Origin: Methanoregula sp.
GTDB lineage: Archaea > Halobacteriota > Methanomicrobia > Methanomicrobiales > Methanospirillaceae
Length of the DNA: 13,543 nt
NCBI GenBank assembly: GCA_003136075.1
Contig: PNBP01000035.1
Coordinates: 4,728 to 18,270, forward strand
Direction: 5' to 3'
Made by a program: the position numbers and the translations under genes. The notes under the pieces were generated by a model that was given only the letters and a program-made list of their open reading frames with translations, did no database searches and was not told the DNA's origin. The stretch's first letter is position 1; every line of letters starts with the position of its first letter. Positions 6,739 through 13,543 of this stretch are shown piece by piece.

Positions 6739-6990
6739 TCACGACCACCCTGTCTGGTACAAGGATTGCCGGATTTCCTGTACTCCGGAACAGGTACCTG
6801 GTATTCCTGCTTCATCCAGAATATCAGAGACCACGGCTGCGTACTGCAGCCGGATACCTGCAGGAATACCTTTGCTGGTTATTGCATACCGTCGATAATG
6901 GCCGCATTCTGTCAGTTCGCGTCCCATGTTAATGAACCCCCGGAGATTACGACAATATTTTCTGTACCGGTTATTTTCAAATCGTGACAC
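6739..6990 (-). CDS. 83-residue protein of unknown function, first of the HEAT operon
   Basis: A GTG at 6990 is preceded 9 nt upstream by a clear AGGTGA ribosome binding site, and the stop TGA (6741-6739) lies 4 nt before the start of HEAT copy 1. The 83-residue product is hydrophilic and has no signal peptide or membrane segment. Its first third is rich in Arg, Asn and Tyr (RFENNRYRKYCRNLRGF). The middle HYRRYAITSKGIPAGIRLQY has the look of a winged-helix wing followed by a helix, so a small DNA-binding or adaptor protein is possible, but I cannot name a family. Three cysteines are present without a clear metal-binding spacing. The spacing to the HEAT genes indicates co-translation with them, and it may be their cytoplasmic partner. 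Confidence 0.7.
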   Translation of the reverse strand: MSRFENNRYRKYCRNLRGFINMGRELTECGHYRRYAITSKGIPAGIRLQYAAVVSDILDEAGIPGTCSGVQEIRQSLYQTGWS

Positions 6991-6999
6991 GATAATGCT

Positions 7000-7005
7000 T
7001 CACCT
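7000..7005 (-). promoter_or_regulatory. Shine-Dalgarno AGGTGA for the GTG start at 6990
   Basis: On the minus strand AGGTGA stands 9 nt before GTG 6990. It is the main support for choosing that start and for treating the 83-residue frame as a real gene. Confidence 0.7.
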
Positions 7006-7047
7006 GTTTTTCAGATGAACCCGTGAACCCGGTCAGAAACTGGCACA

Positions 7048-10000
7048 TCATTTCCGCCGCCCGTACATGATGAGATCGAATTCTTTCTTTCTGCGATACC
7101 GTGCCCATCCGGCATACCCGATACCGACCATAACGATACAGATCACGGTCAGGACAAGGTTGTGCATCAGGAGCCCGGCGCCCCAGGCACCCAGCCCGAT
7201 CATAATCTCGAGGGCATTTGCCGCCGGGGGTGATTTTGCCACCGGCTGCGGAGTTGCGATCGAAGCCTGAGCCGGGTTAGGGGCCGACGTTTGCTGAGCG
7301 GCACCGGAAGCCGGGTTGGCGGCAGATGGGACGGTTGTGACAGGAGCCGGGTTAGGGGCGGACATCCCCATCGGTTCGCTGAAGAGGGCAAAGTCCGAGA
7401 AATGGGTGGCTTGGGCTGAAACCGACCGGGTACCGGGGTTGGTTGTGGTTGAAAGGGACTCCCATGTTTGGGTCGATGTGCGGTAGTCCCGGATGACCGG
7501 TTCCTTGTTATTTGTCGTGAGGGCATTCCACTGGTTCTGGGTGGGGGTGAAGGTAATGGTGATACCCGGGCTGAACTGAGCGCCATCCGGCCCGCACTGA
7601 TACCCAATACCGCTGAACGTATCGTGCGATCCGGTCTCGGTTGCCGGTACCGAGCTGATGCTCATCGGCTGGATGTGAACATCAGCAAGCGGGTGACCGG
7701 CGCTGTTGGTTGCTTTGATACCCTGCGGAAGGGTCAGCAGCGCTACCTGGTCGTTAGACTGAACATCAATTGCTGCGGTAAGCACGCCGTTGATATCGGT
7801 TTTGAGCGGCGCGGTGTCCGTAAAAACCTGGGGCGGAGTCTGCTGCGCTGGTGTCGTCACGGGAACTGTCACACCGGGCGTTGGGGAATTTATCGCGCCA
7901 CTGCCGCCACCTTGCGACTGCTGGCTGGCGGCGGCCTGTGCAGCGAACCCGATCATCCCGAAGATCGAGAGCCCCGTAGAATTCGCATTGAACCAGTCAA
8001 GGTTTGTACTGGAATCATACCCGACCCACCGGGTGGTCAGAACCTGGGGGGTGTCGCTGTTATCCGGATACCGGATAACCCGAATCGATCCAATACCTCC
8101 ATTCTGGGATACCCATGTGTCGTTGATACTCATGTTGAGTACCACAGCGCTCGGGGCCAGGTTGCTGTTGATATTTTCGGTGTTGGTGAAATTGACGGTA
8201 TAGGCGATGTTCATAGTATTGGTGATACCGGCATTCTGTGCAGCCAGCTGGAAGGCATGAACAGTATTCGTTGTTGCGCCCTGGGTGATCGTGATGTTGA
8301 CCGGGGCGTTCGCCGTATAATTAGTCAAGGCCACGGACAGGGAGGTCGAGACGTCTCCGATCGATGGATCCAATGTCGCGGTGACCGGATTGCTCTGCAT
8401 GACGACCTGGCTGACATTCGCAACGGTGTAATCCCCGGTGGTTGCGTTGATGGTGACGTTTTCAGCAGACACCGTGGTGGTCTGCCAGAACGCGTTGCCC
8501 CCGGTGACGGTGAGGGTTGTATTGGTGGTGTTGGTGATACTGCCACCGGAGGTCCTCAGGGTAGTTATATTGACACTTAAAGTCTGGTTGTTGCCCACGG
8601 TCGAGAAACTGGTCCCGTTCAGAGCGGTGGTTGTAGTGACCGGTGGCGTATACCCGGTGACCTGCACCGTGCTGCTGTTGGTCAGTCCGGCACTGTTCAT
8701 GACGGTGAGCTTGACATTGAACACCTGTGGCCAGACAAACGTATGGACCGGGTTCTGTTCTATCGAGGTATTCCCGTCCCCGAAGTTCCAGTTCCATGAT
8801 AAATTGGTGCCGGTTGAGGTGTCATTGAACTGTACCGCGAACGGGACGGTGCCGGAAGTCACATTGGTCGTGAAGCCGGCGACCGGGGCTGTTCCACCTC
8901 CGCCAAGACTACCTCCTCCGGGACTGACCGTGATGTATCCGGTCTTCCGCGTGCTGGTGTAGCCTCCGGTATTGTATGCCTGCAATGCGACCGTGTAGTT
9001 CCCTGCTGCAGTATATGTATGCGACGGGTTCTGTGCCGATGACCCGGTGGGCTGGAACCGCCACACATCATTTTTATAGCCGCCACTGTCCCACCCACCC
9101 ATCAGTACGATGCTGCCGTCCGGCATCGCCACACTGCTGAGATCGTTTCTTGCCGTCCACCCGGCACTCGCGGTCAGCTGAGTCCATGTTATGCCGTTAT
9201 CGGTAGACCGCCATACGTCATTTTTATAGCCGCTGCTGTCATAACCGCCCATGAGTACGATGCTGCCATCCGGCAGTGCCACACTGCTGTGACCGGTTCT
9301 TGCCGTCCACCCGGCACTTGCGGTCTGCTGAGTCCATGTTATGCCGTTATCAGTAGACCGCCACACGTCATTCCTACGGCCACCGTCATCCAAACCGCCC
9401 ATGAGTACAATGCTCCCATCCGGCAGTGCCACACTGCTGTGAAATTTTCTTCCCGTCCACGCAGCACCCGAAGTCTGCTGCGTCCATGTAGCGCCTTTAT
9501 CCGTTGACCGCCAGGTGTCATTCCAACTGCCCCACCAAGTCTCACCACCTGTGAGGACAATGCTGCCATCCGGCATCGCCACACTGCTGTGATATTCTCT
9601 CCCTACCCACCCGGCACTTGCGGTTTGCTGTGTCCACGTTGCCCCATTATCCGTTGACCGCCAGACGTCATTCTTTCCGCTGCCATCAAAACCACCCATC
9701 AGCACAATGCTGCCATCTGGTAATGCTACACTGGTGTGACCGAATCTTGCCGTCCAACCGGCACTTGCGTTCACCTCAGTCCACGAAACGCCATTGTTCG
9801 TTGAGCGCCACACGTCATTATTCGAAATGCCGGTATTACCGCCCATCAGCAAGATGCTACCGCCCGACATCATCACGCTGCTAAAATCGCTTCGTGCCAA
9901 CCACCCGGCATTCGCAGTCTGCTGCGTCCACGCATCTGTGTAATTCTCATCGCCAAAGAACCAGGCCCAGCCGGTGGGGCTGTGCGATGACATGTCGCTA

Positions 10001-13000
10001 AAGGAGACCGAAAGCGGGGCAGTACCGGAAGTGGGAATGCCATAGAACATTGCGGTGGGTTTGACGGATCCCCCGGAACTGGCAGTGATATAGCCGGTCT
10101 GTCGCGTGCTATTGTATCCGCCAGCGTTGTATGCCTGCAACGCTACTTGATAATTTCCCGGAGCGGTATAGGTATGCGAGGGGTTCTGCACCGATGACCC
10201 GGCGGGTTGGAATCGCCACACATCATACATATAGTGGGAGTCATATCCCCCCATCAGGATGATGCTGCTATCCGGTATCACCATACTGCTGAATCCCTCT
10301 CTTGCCGGCCACCCGGCACTCGCATTTATCTCAGTCCACGTAGCGCCGTCGTCTATGGAACGCCATACGTCATTATCAGAATGCCAACCGCCAACGCCGC
10401 CGGGGGGCCAACCGCCACCGCCCATCAGCACGACGCTGCCATCCGGCATCACCACGCTGCAATGACCTCCTCGTGCCGACCACCCGGCACTCGCATTTAT
10501 CTCAGTCCACGTAGCACCATTATCTGTGGATCGCCATGTATCATTGTATAAACTGTTGAAGCTGTTGATTTCACCGCCCATCAGCACAATGCTGCCATCC
10601 GACATCACCACAGTGGAGTGTTCAGCTCTTGGCGACCATCCGGCACTCGCGGTCTGCTGCGTCCAATGTGTGCCGTCATCTGTGGACCGCCACACGTCGT
10701 TATAATACGTGCCGCCGTTACGACCGCCCATCAGCACGATGCTGCCGTCCGGCATTGCAACGGCGCTTTGATACTCTCTGGTCGACCACCCGGTACTCGC
10801 GTTCATCAGTGTCCAGGTAGCTCCGTAATCCGTGGACCGCCAAACGTCATTCTTGCAGCCGCTGCTATAACCCCCCATGAGGACGATGCTGCCGTCCGGC
10901 AATGCCACGCTACTCTGATAACCTCTTGCAGACCACCCGGCACTCGCGGTCTGCTGCGTCCACGTAGCACCTTCGTTCGTCGACCGCCACACGTCATTGG
11001 TAAAGTTGCCACTGCTACTGTCATAACCGCCCATCAGTACAATGCTGCCATCCGACATCACCACGTTGCTGAAACCCCATACCAAACCCGGGACATTCCC
11101 GCTCACCTCCGTCCAAGGCTGCGTGTAATTCTCGTCACCGAAGAACCATGCCCAGCCGGTGGGAGCGTGGGATGACGAATCAGAAAACGAGACGGTAAGT
11201 GGAGAAGTGCCGGAAGAGGGAGTGCCGGAGAATGAAGCGACCGGGGCTGCGATCCCAGAAGCACTAGCCAGCGGGAGATAGTCGATATTTCCCGTTGTGA
11301 TTGTATAGATGAAATCGCAGATCCTATCATGATTAGTATCAATGCACGTCTGTGAATAACCCGTGCCGGAAGGATTTGCCCAATAGTTCCCGCCAAGGTA
11401 AGGACCGCCGTTAATGTTCGTGCCTGTTGTCTGTGTGGTATTCCACGTATTTCCCAAGATAGTGCCGTCGAAATTTACATTGACCGTGTTGGAGAAGTAA
11501 TTGTCATAAATCGTATTCGAACCCGGTGTTCCTGGACTTGCATCAAATTCTATTCCGGAGATACTGTTGTTACGAATATTATTGTGGTAAATCTGGTTGT
11601 TGGTCGCAGATGACCCTTCTATCTTAATGCCATAATAACTATTTTCAAAAGTATTGTTAGTAACAATATTATTTTGTCCGTCGTAAATCGCAAGTTCCGA
11701 ATTGCCAGAAACAACATTATCCGTGATGGTATTCGAATTACTTCCCGGCCAAATTGCAATCCCTGTACCCGCCGAAACCGTGCAATTGCTTATCGTGTTG
11801 GATGTGGATGATATCAGGAAAATACTATCATAATTATTTCTTCCCGTGATATGTTCTATTTGTCCGTTTGATACCTGGTAGAAATCTATACCTTGCCACG
11901 TACCATTCACGGTCACATTTTTTACGGTAATATCTGAAAGTGGTCCCCCGGTATATGCATAAACTCCATGGATATTAGTTGAAGAAGGCATTACGCCGTC
12001 AATAGTATGACCCATTCCATCGAACGTGACATGTGAGGTGGTGATTGTAATGCCATTCCATGGATCACTAGAGGGTGTATTCGTGATGTCATTCTGGAGT
12101 TCATACGTGCCCGGGGATGAAATTACCGCAGGGCCGGTTATCGGGATGGTAGTAGTACCCGAAGTCACATTGATGTACCCGATCTTCTGCGTGCTGTTGT
12201 ATCCGCCACTGTTGTATGCCTGGAGCGTGACCGTGTAGTTCCTTGCTGATGTGTAGATGTGAGACGGGCTCTGCAGTGACGAGCCGACGGGCTGGAACCG
12301 CCACACATCATTTGTATTGCTGCCGCTACGCTGACCACCCATCAGCACAATGCTGCCATCCGGCATTGCCACGCTGCTGAAACCAGATCGTGCCGACCAT
12401 TCGGCGCCTACGTTCACTTCTATCCACGTCGCGCCGTTATCAATAGATTGCCAGACGTCATTCCTATAGCCACTAGCATCCTCCCCGCCCATCAGCACGA
12501 TGCTGCCGTCAGGCATCGCCACGCTGCTGAGACGGGTTCTTTTCGCCCACCCGGCACTCGTGTTCACTTGAGTCCAGGTAGCGCCGTTATTCGTCGATCG
12601 CCACACATCATTCTTCAATCCGCTACTGGTTGAACCACCCATGAGTATGATGCTGCCGTCAGGCATCGCCACGCTGCTGTGACAGTATCTTGCCGACCAC
12701 CCAGCGCTTGCATTCACTTCCGTCCAATGTGCGCCGTTATCTGTCGATCGCCACACGTCGTTATAATAGGTGCTGCCGGCAGTTCCGCCCATCAGTACGA
12801 TGCTATCATCCGGTAATGCCACGCTGCTGTGACATTCTCTTGCTGACCACCCGGCACTTGCGTTCACCTCAGTCCACGTTGTGCCATTATCCGTTGACCG
12901 CCACACGTCGTTATAATAGGTGCTGCCGGCAAAAGCATAACCGCCCATCAGCACGATACTGCCATCAGATAATGCGACGCTGGTGGGATAGTATCTCGCT

Positions 13001-13543
13001 GACCACCCGGCACTTGCGTTCACTTCTGTCCACGTTGCACCTTGATCTGTCGATCGCCACACGTCATTATAATCAGTGGGAGATGAATGAAGCCCGCCCA
13101 TCAGCACGATACTGCCGTCCGGCATCACAACGTTGGTATGTTCAGCTCTTGTCCCCCACCCGGCACCCGGAGTCTGCTGCGTCCACGCTCCCGTGTAATT
13201 TTCATCGCCAAAGAACCAAGCCCAGCCGGTGGGACTACCTGATGAAGAATCGGTAAACGAGACTGTAAGCGGGGCAGTGCCAGATGTTGAAGTGCTGGAG
13301 AATGAGGCGCTCGGTGCCGTTCCACCTCCCCCGGAACTGACCGTGATGTACCCGGTCTTCAGGGTAATGTTGAACCCGATATTATTGAATGCCTGAAGGG
13401 CTATCTGATAGATCCCTGCTGTGGTGTAGGTATGGGACGGGTTCTGTACCGACGACCCGGCGGGATTGAACCGCCACACATCATTCTTCAATCCGCTACT
13501 GGTTGAACCACCCATGAGTATGATGCTGCCGTCAGGCATCGCC
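7048..13543 (-). CDS. Giant modular surface protein: PKD domains with inserted propellers, beta-helix, C-terminal anchor (5' truncated)
   Basis: The frame is open from the right window edge to TGA 7050-7048, giving at least 2164 residues; the N-terminus lies outside. Order from N to C: end of a propeller (13543-13468) and the second half of its PKD domain (13467-13336); split PKD with propeller B (13320-12160); NosD-like beta-helix (12159-11254); split PKD with propeller C (11247-10075); split PKD with propeller D (10062-8923); uninterrupted PKD with FGDG and NPVHTF (8889-8656); an Asn/Thr-rich beta region resembling the PGF-pre-PGF surface domain, with RVIRYPD and STGLSIFGM (8655-7930); a beta domain ending HFSDFALF (7818-7372); a Pro/Ala/Thr stalk (7371-7213); one membrane helix (7203-7105); and a basic tail RYRRKK. 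Many N-x-S/T sites suggest glycosylation. The protein is expected on the outer face, C-terminally anchored, serving adhesion or cell-envelope functions (inference). Confidence 0.92.
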   Translation of the reverse strand, partial: AMPDGSIILMGGSTSSGLKNDVWRFNPAGSSVQNPSHTYTTAGIYQIALQAFNNIGFNITLKTGYITVSSGGGGTAPSASFSSTSTSGTAPLTVSFTDSSSGSPTGWAWFFGDENYTGAWTQQTPGAGWGTRAEHTNVVMPDGSIVLMGGLHSSPTDYNDVWRSTDQGATWTEVNASAGWSARYYPTSVALSDGSIVLMGGYAFAGSTYYNDVWRSTDNGTTWTEVNASAGWSARECHSSVALPDDSIVLMGGTAGSTYYNDVWRSTDNGAHWTEVNASAGWSARYCHSSVAMPDGSIILMGGSTSSGLKNDVWRSTNNGATWTQVNTSAGWAKRTRLSSVAMPDGSIVLMGGEDASGYRNDVWQSIDNGATWIEVNVGAEWSARSGFSSVAMPDGSIVLMGGQRSGSNTNDVWRFQPVGSSLQSPSHIYTSARNYTVTLQAYNSGGYNSTQKIGYINVTSGTTTIPITGPAVISSPGTYELQNDITNTPSSDPWNGITITTSHVTFDGMGHTIDGVMPSSTNIHGVYAYTGGPLSDITVKNVTVNGTWQGIDFYQVSNGQIEHITGRNNYDSIFLISSTSNTISNCTVSAGTGIAIWPGSNSNTITDNVVSGNSELAIYDGQNNIVTNNTFENSYYGIKIEGSSATNNQIYHNNIRNNSISGIEFDASPGTPGSNTIYDNYFSNTVNVNFDGTILGNTWNTTQTTGTNINGGPYLGGNYWANPSGTGYSQTCIDTNHDRICDFIYTITTGNIDYLPLASASGIAAPVASFSGTPSSGTSPLTVSFSDSSSHAPTGWAWFFGDENYTQPWTEVSGNVPGLVWGFSNVVMSDGSIVLMGGYDSSSGNFTNDVWRSTNEGATWTQQTASAGWSARGYQSSVALPDGSIVLMGGYSSGCKNDVWRSTDYGATWTLMNASTGWSTREYQSAVAMPDGSIVLMGGRNGGTYYNDVWRSTDDGTHWTQQTASAGWSPRAEHSTVVMSDGSIVLMGGEINSFNSLYNDTWRSTDNGATWTEINASAGWSARGGHCSVVMPDGSVVLMGGGGWPPGGVGGWHSDNDVWRSIDDGATWTEINASAGWPAREGFSSMVIPDSSIILMGGYDSHYMYDVWRFQPAGSSVQNPSHTYTAPGNYQVALQAYNAGGYNSTRQTGYITASSGGSVKPTAMFYGIPTSGTAPLSVSFSDMSSHSPTGWAWFFGDENYTDAWTQQTANAGWLARSDFSSVMMSGGSILLMGGNTGISNNDVWRSTNNGVSWTEVNASAGWTARFGHTSVALPDGSIVLMGGFDGSGKNDVWRSTDNGATWTQQTASAGWVGREYHSSVAMPDGSIVLTGGETWWGSWNDTWRSTDKGATWTQQTSGAAWTGRKFHSSVALPDGSIVLMGGLDDGGRRNDVWRSTDNGITWTQQTASAGWTARTGHSSVALPDGSIVLMGGYDSSGYKNDVWRSTDNGITWTQLTASAGWTARNDLSSVAMPDGSIVLMGGWDSGGYKNDVWRFQPTGSSAQNPSHTYTAAGNYTVALQAYNTGGYTSTRKTGYITVSPGGGSLGGGGTAPVAGFTTNVTSGTVPFAVQFNDTSTGTNLSWNWNFGDGNTSIEQNPVHTFVWPQVFNVKLTVMNSAGLTNSSTVQVTGYTPPVTTTTALNGTSFSTVGNNQTLSVNITTLRTSGGSITNTTNTTLTVTGGNAFWQTTTVSAENVTINATTGDYTVANVSQVVMQSNPVTATLDPSIGDVSTSLSVALTNYTANAPVNITITQGATTNTVHAFQLAAQNAGITNTMNIAYTVNFTNTENINSNLAPSAVVLNMSINDTWVSQNGGIGSIRVIRYPDNSDTPQVLTTRWVGYDSSTNLDWFNANSTGLSIFGMIGFAAQAAASQQSQGGGSGAINSPTPGVTVPVTTPAQQTPPQVFTDTAPLKTDINGVLTAAIDVQSNDQVALLTLPQGIKATNSAGHPLADVHIQPMSISSVPATETGSHDTFSGIGYQCGPDGAQFSPGITITFTPTQNQWNALTTNNKEPVIRDYRTSTQTWESLSTTTNPGTRSVSAQATHFSDFALFSEPMGMSAPNPAPVTTVPSAANPASGAAQQTSAPNPAQASIATPQPVAKSPPAANALEIMIGLGAWGAGLLMHNLVLTVICIVMVGIGYAGWARYRRKKEFDLIMYGRRK
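7105..7203 (-). other. C-terminal membrane anchor and stalk end of the giant surface protein
   Basis: A single hydrophobic segment (MIGLGAWGAG to GIGYAGW) is followed by ARYRRKKEFDLIMYGRRK and the stop. The positive tail predicts that the C-terminus is cytoplasmic and the bulk of the protein outside. No PGF motif is seen next to the helix, so cleavage by an archaeosortase is not indicated. Confidence 0.75.
8656..8889 (-). other. Uninterrupted PKD domain of the giant protein
   Basis: PVAGFTTNVTSGTVPFAVQF leads to WNWNFGDG, then only nine residues to NPVHTF, and on to the last strands, about 78 residues in all. It serves as the internal reference showing where the other PKD domains of this protein are interrupted. 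Confidence 0.85.
8923..10062 (-). other. PKD domain split by propeller D
   Basis: The first half (10062-9931) runs from PTAMFYGIPTSGTAPLSVSF to GWAWFFGDENYTDA. The second half (9051-8923) runs from PTGSSAQNPSHTYTAAGNY to GYITVS. Joined together they make an ordinary PKD domain; the propeller occupies the loop between FGD and NPSHTY. Confidence 0.85.
9052..9930 (-). repeat. Propeller D: six tandem ~150-bp Kelch/Asp-box repeats
   Basis: Six units of about 50 residues run from WTQQTANAGW at 9930 to NDVWRFQ at 9052. Consensus pieces are W-S/T-A-R-x-x-H-S-S-V-A-M/L-P-D-G-S-I-V-L-M-G-G and N-D-V-W-R-S-T-D-N-G-A-T-W-T. The GG plus ND...W pattern is Kelch-like and STDNGATW is an Asp-box. The sixth unit ends in NDVWRFQPTGSS instead of the Asp-box. 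One unit has LTGG for LMGG and another starts SGGSILLMGG. Confidence 0.9.
10075..11247 (-). other. PKD domain split by propeller C
   Basis: The first half (11247-11116) starts APVASFSGTPSSGTSPLTVS and ends at WAWFFGDENYTQP. The second half (10206-10075) starts PAGSSVQNPSHTYTAPGNY and ends GYITASS. The insertion point is the same as in the other copies. Confidence 0.85.
10207..11115 (-). repeat. Propeller C: six tandem Kelch/Asp-box repeats
   Basis: Six units run from WTEVSGNVPG at 11115 to DVWRFQ at 10207, the same type as in propeller D. The fifth unit carries a Gly/Pro/Trp-rich loop extension (GGGGWPPGGVGGWHSDN), and the first lacks the usual SAGW-S-A-R element. The last unit again ends in WRFQPAGSS. 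Confidence 0.9.
11254..12159 (-). other. NosD-like right-handed beta-helix module
   Basis: About 300 residues begin with the typical entry GTYELQNDITN...ITITTSHVTFDGMGHTIDG. Several short beta-helix rungs follow (NTISNCTVSAGTGIAIW, NTITDNVVSGN, NIVTNNTFENSYYGIKI, NQIYHNNIRNN), then the characteristic end GGNYW...DTNHDRICDFIYTI...NIDYLPL. The DTNHDRICD segment keeps Asp/Asn positions of a calcium loop but has cysteines flanking it. Such modules are found in surface proteins and carbohydrate-active proteins. GC content is near 40% in sample lines, against about 58% in the propeller arrays. Confidence 0.85.
12160..13320 (-). other. PKD domain split by propeller B
   Basis: The first half (13320-13186) runs from TAPSASFSSTSTSGTAPLTV to WAWFFGDENYTGA. 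The second half (12291-12160) runs from PVGSSLQSPSHIYTSARNY to GYINVTS. It is directly followed by the beta-helix module. Confidence 0.85.
12292..13185 (-). repeat. Propeller B: six tandem Kelch/Asp-box repeats
   Basis: Six units run from WTQQTPGAGWGTRAEH at 13185 to NDVWRFQ at 12292. Units 2 and 3 share STYYNDVWRSTDNG with long identical DNA. Unit 4 (STSSGLKNDVWR) is the one repeated exactly at the window edge. The last unit ends in WRFQPVGSS. Confidence 0.9.
13468..13543 (-). repeat. Partial last blade of a further propeller (A) at the window edge
   Basis: PDGSIILMGGSTSSGLKNDVWRF is a final-blade end followed by NPAGSSVQNPSHTYTTAGIY, the second half of a split PKD domain (13467-13336). At least one more propeller module therefore lies to the right of the window. 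Confidence 0.85.

Noticed and set aside
6735..6815. Upstream extension of HEAT copy 1 to ATG 6815
   Set aside because: The extra 27 residues are not shared with copy 2 and would overlap the 83-residue gene, whose own start has a good ribosome binding site.
7468..8580. Long plus-strand frame of 370 codons opposite the giant surface gene
   Set aside because: It is antisense to a frame with clear domain content, has an Arg/Gly/Ile-rich sequence without recognisable motifs, and is explained by high GC and biased codons on the other strand.
10207..13256. Several plus-strand frames opposite the propeller arrays, all rich in Arg, His, Pro and Thr
   Set aside because: They are mutually similar only because the repeats are; they mirror the 150-bp units in antisense and have no start signals.
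8900..13543. Tandem ~150-bp repeats considered as a CRISPR array
   Set aside because: Repeat units are coding, diverged and contiguous with one open frame, with no short identical repeats separated by unique spacers.

Overview
The window looks like a euryarchaeal methanogen chromosome, most likely a relative of Methanoregula or Methanosphaerula (Methanomicrobiales). That is a judgement from content: a giant surface protein with PKD, propeller and NosD-type modules, archaeal lipoproteins sharing an AGCTSPQ lipobox, TATA-type promoters, oligo-T terminators and AGGTGA ribosome binding sites. No marker gene here proves it.

Layout. Positions 1-141 are the tail of an unrecognised gene. It is followed by a 12-helix MFS exporter of the fosmidomycin-resistance type (to 1316), whose true start seems to lie upstream of its first ATG. 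A 59-residue two-helix membrane protein (1537-1716) ends at a T10 terminator. From 1717 to 2488 there is AT-rich non-genic DNA with a 286-bp MITE-like element bounded by 31-bp imperfect inverted repeats. Next come two divergent lipoproteins: an arylsulfotransferase-like propeller protein (minus, 2489-3607) and a DUF4352-like protein (plus, 3756-4370). The latter probably has a leaderless transcript.

From about 4700 to the right edge everything reads on the minus strand. In transcription order there is a giant surface protein (13543 to 7048, its 5' end outside the window), an 83-residue protein of unknown function (6990-6739), and two tandem paralogues with HEAT repeats and a C-terminal membrane domain (6734-5727 and 5717-4761). 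A hairpin plus T7 terminator follows. The three small genes are 4 and 9 nt apart and almost certainly form one operon. The giant gene ends only 57 nt upstream of them with no clear terminator, so all four may be co-transcribed.

The most unusual object is the giant protein (more than 2160 residues). It contains three complete modules, plus the end of a fourth, in which a six-unit Kelch/Asp-box propeller of ~50-residue repeats is inserted into the loop of a PKD domain, between its FGD motif and its NPSHTY strand. A low-GC NosD-like beta-helix sits between two of these modules. The chain ends with an uninterrupted PKD domain, two further beta-rich domains, a Pro/Thr/Ala stalk and a single membrane anchor. 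One propeller blade is repeated identically over 72 bp elsewhere in the gene, which points to recent recombination between blades.
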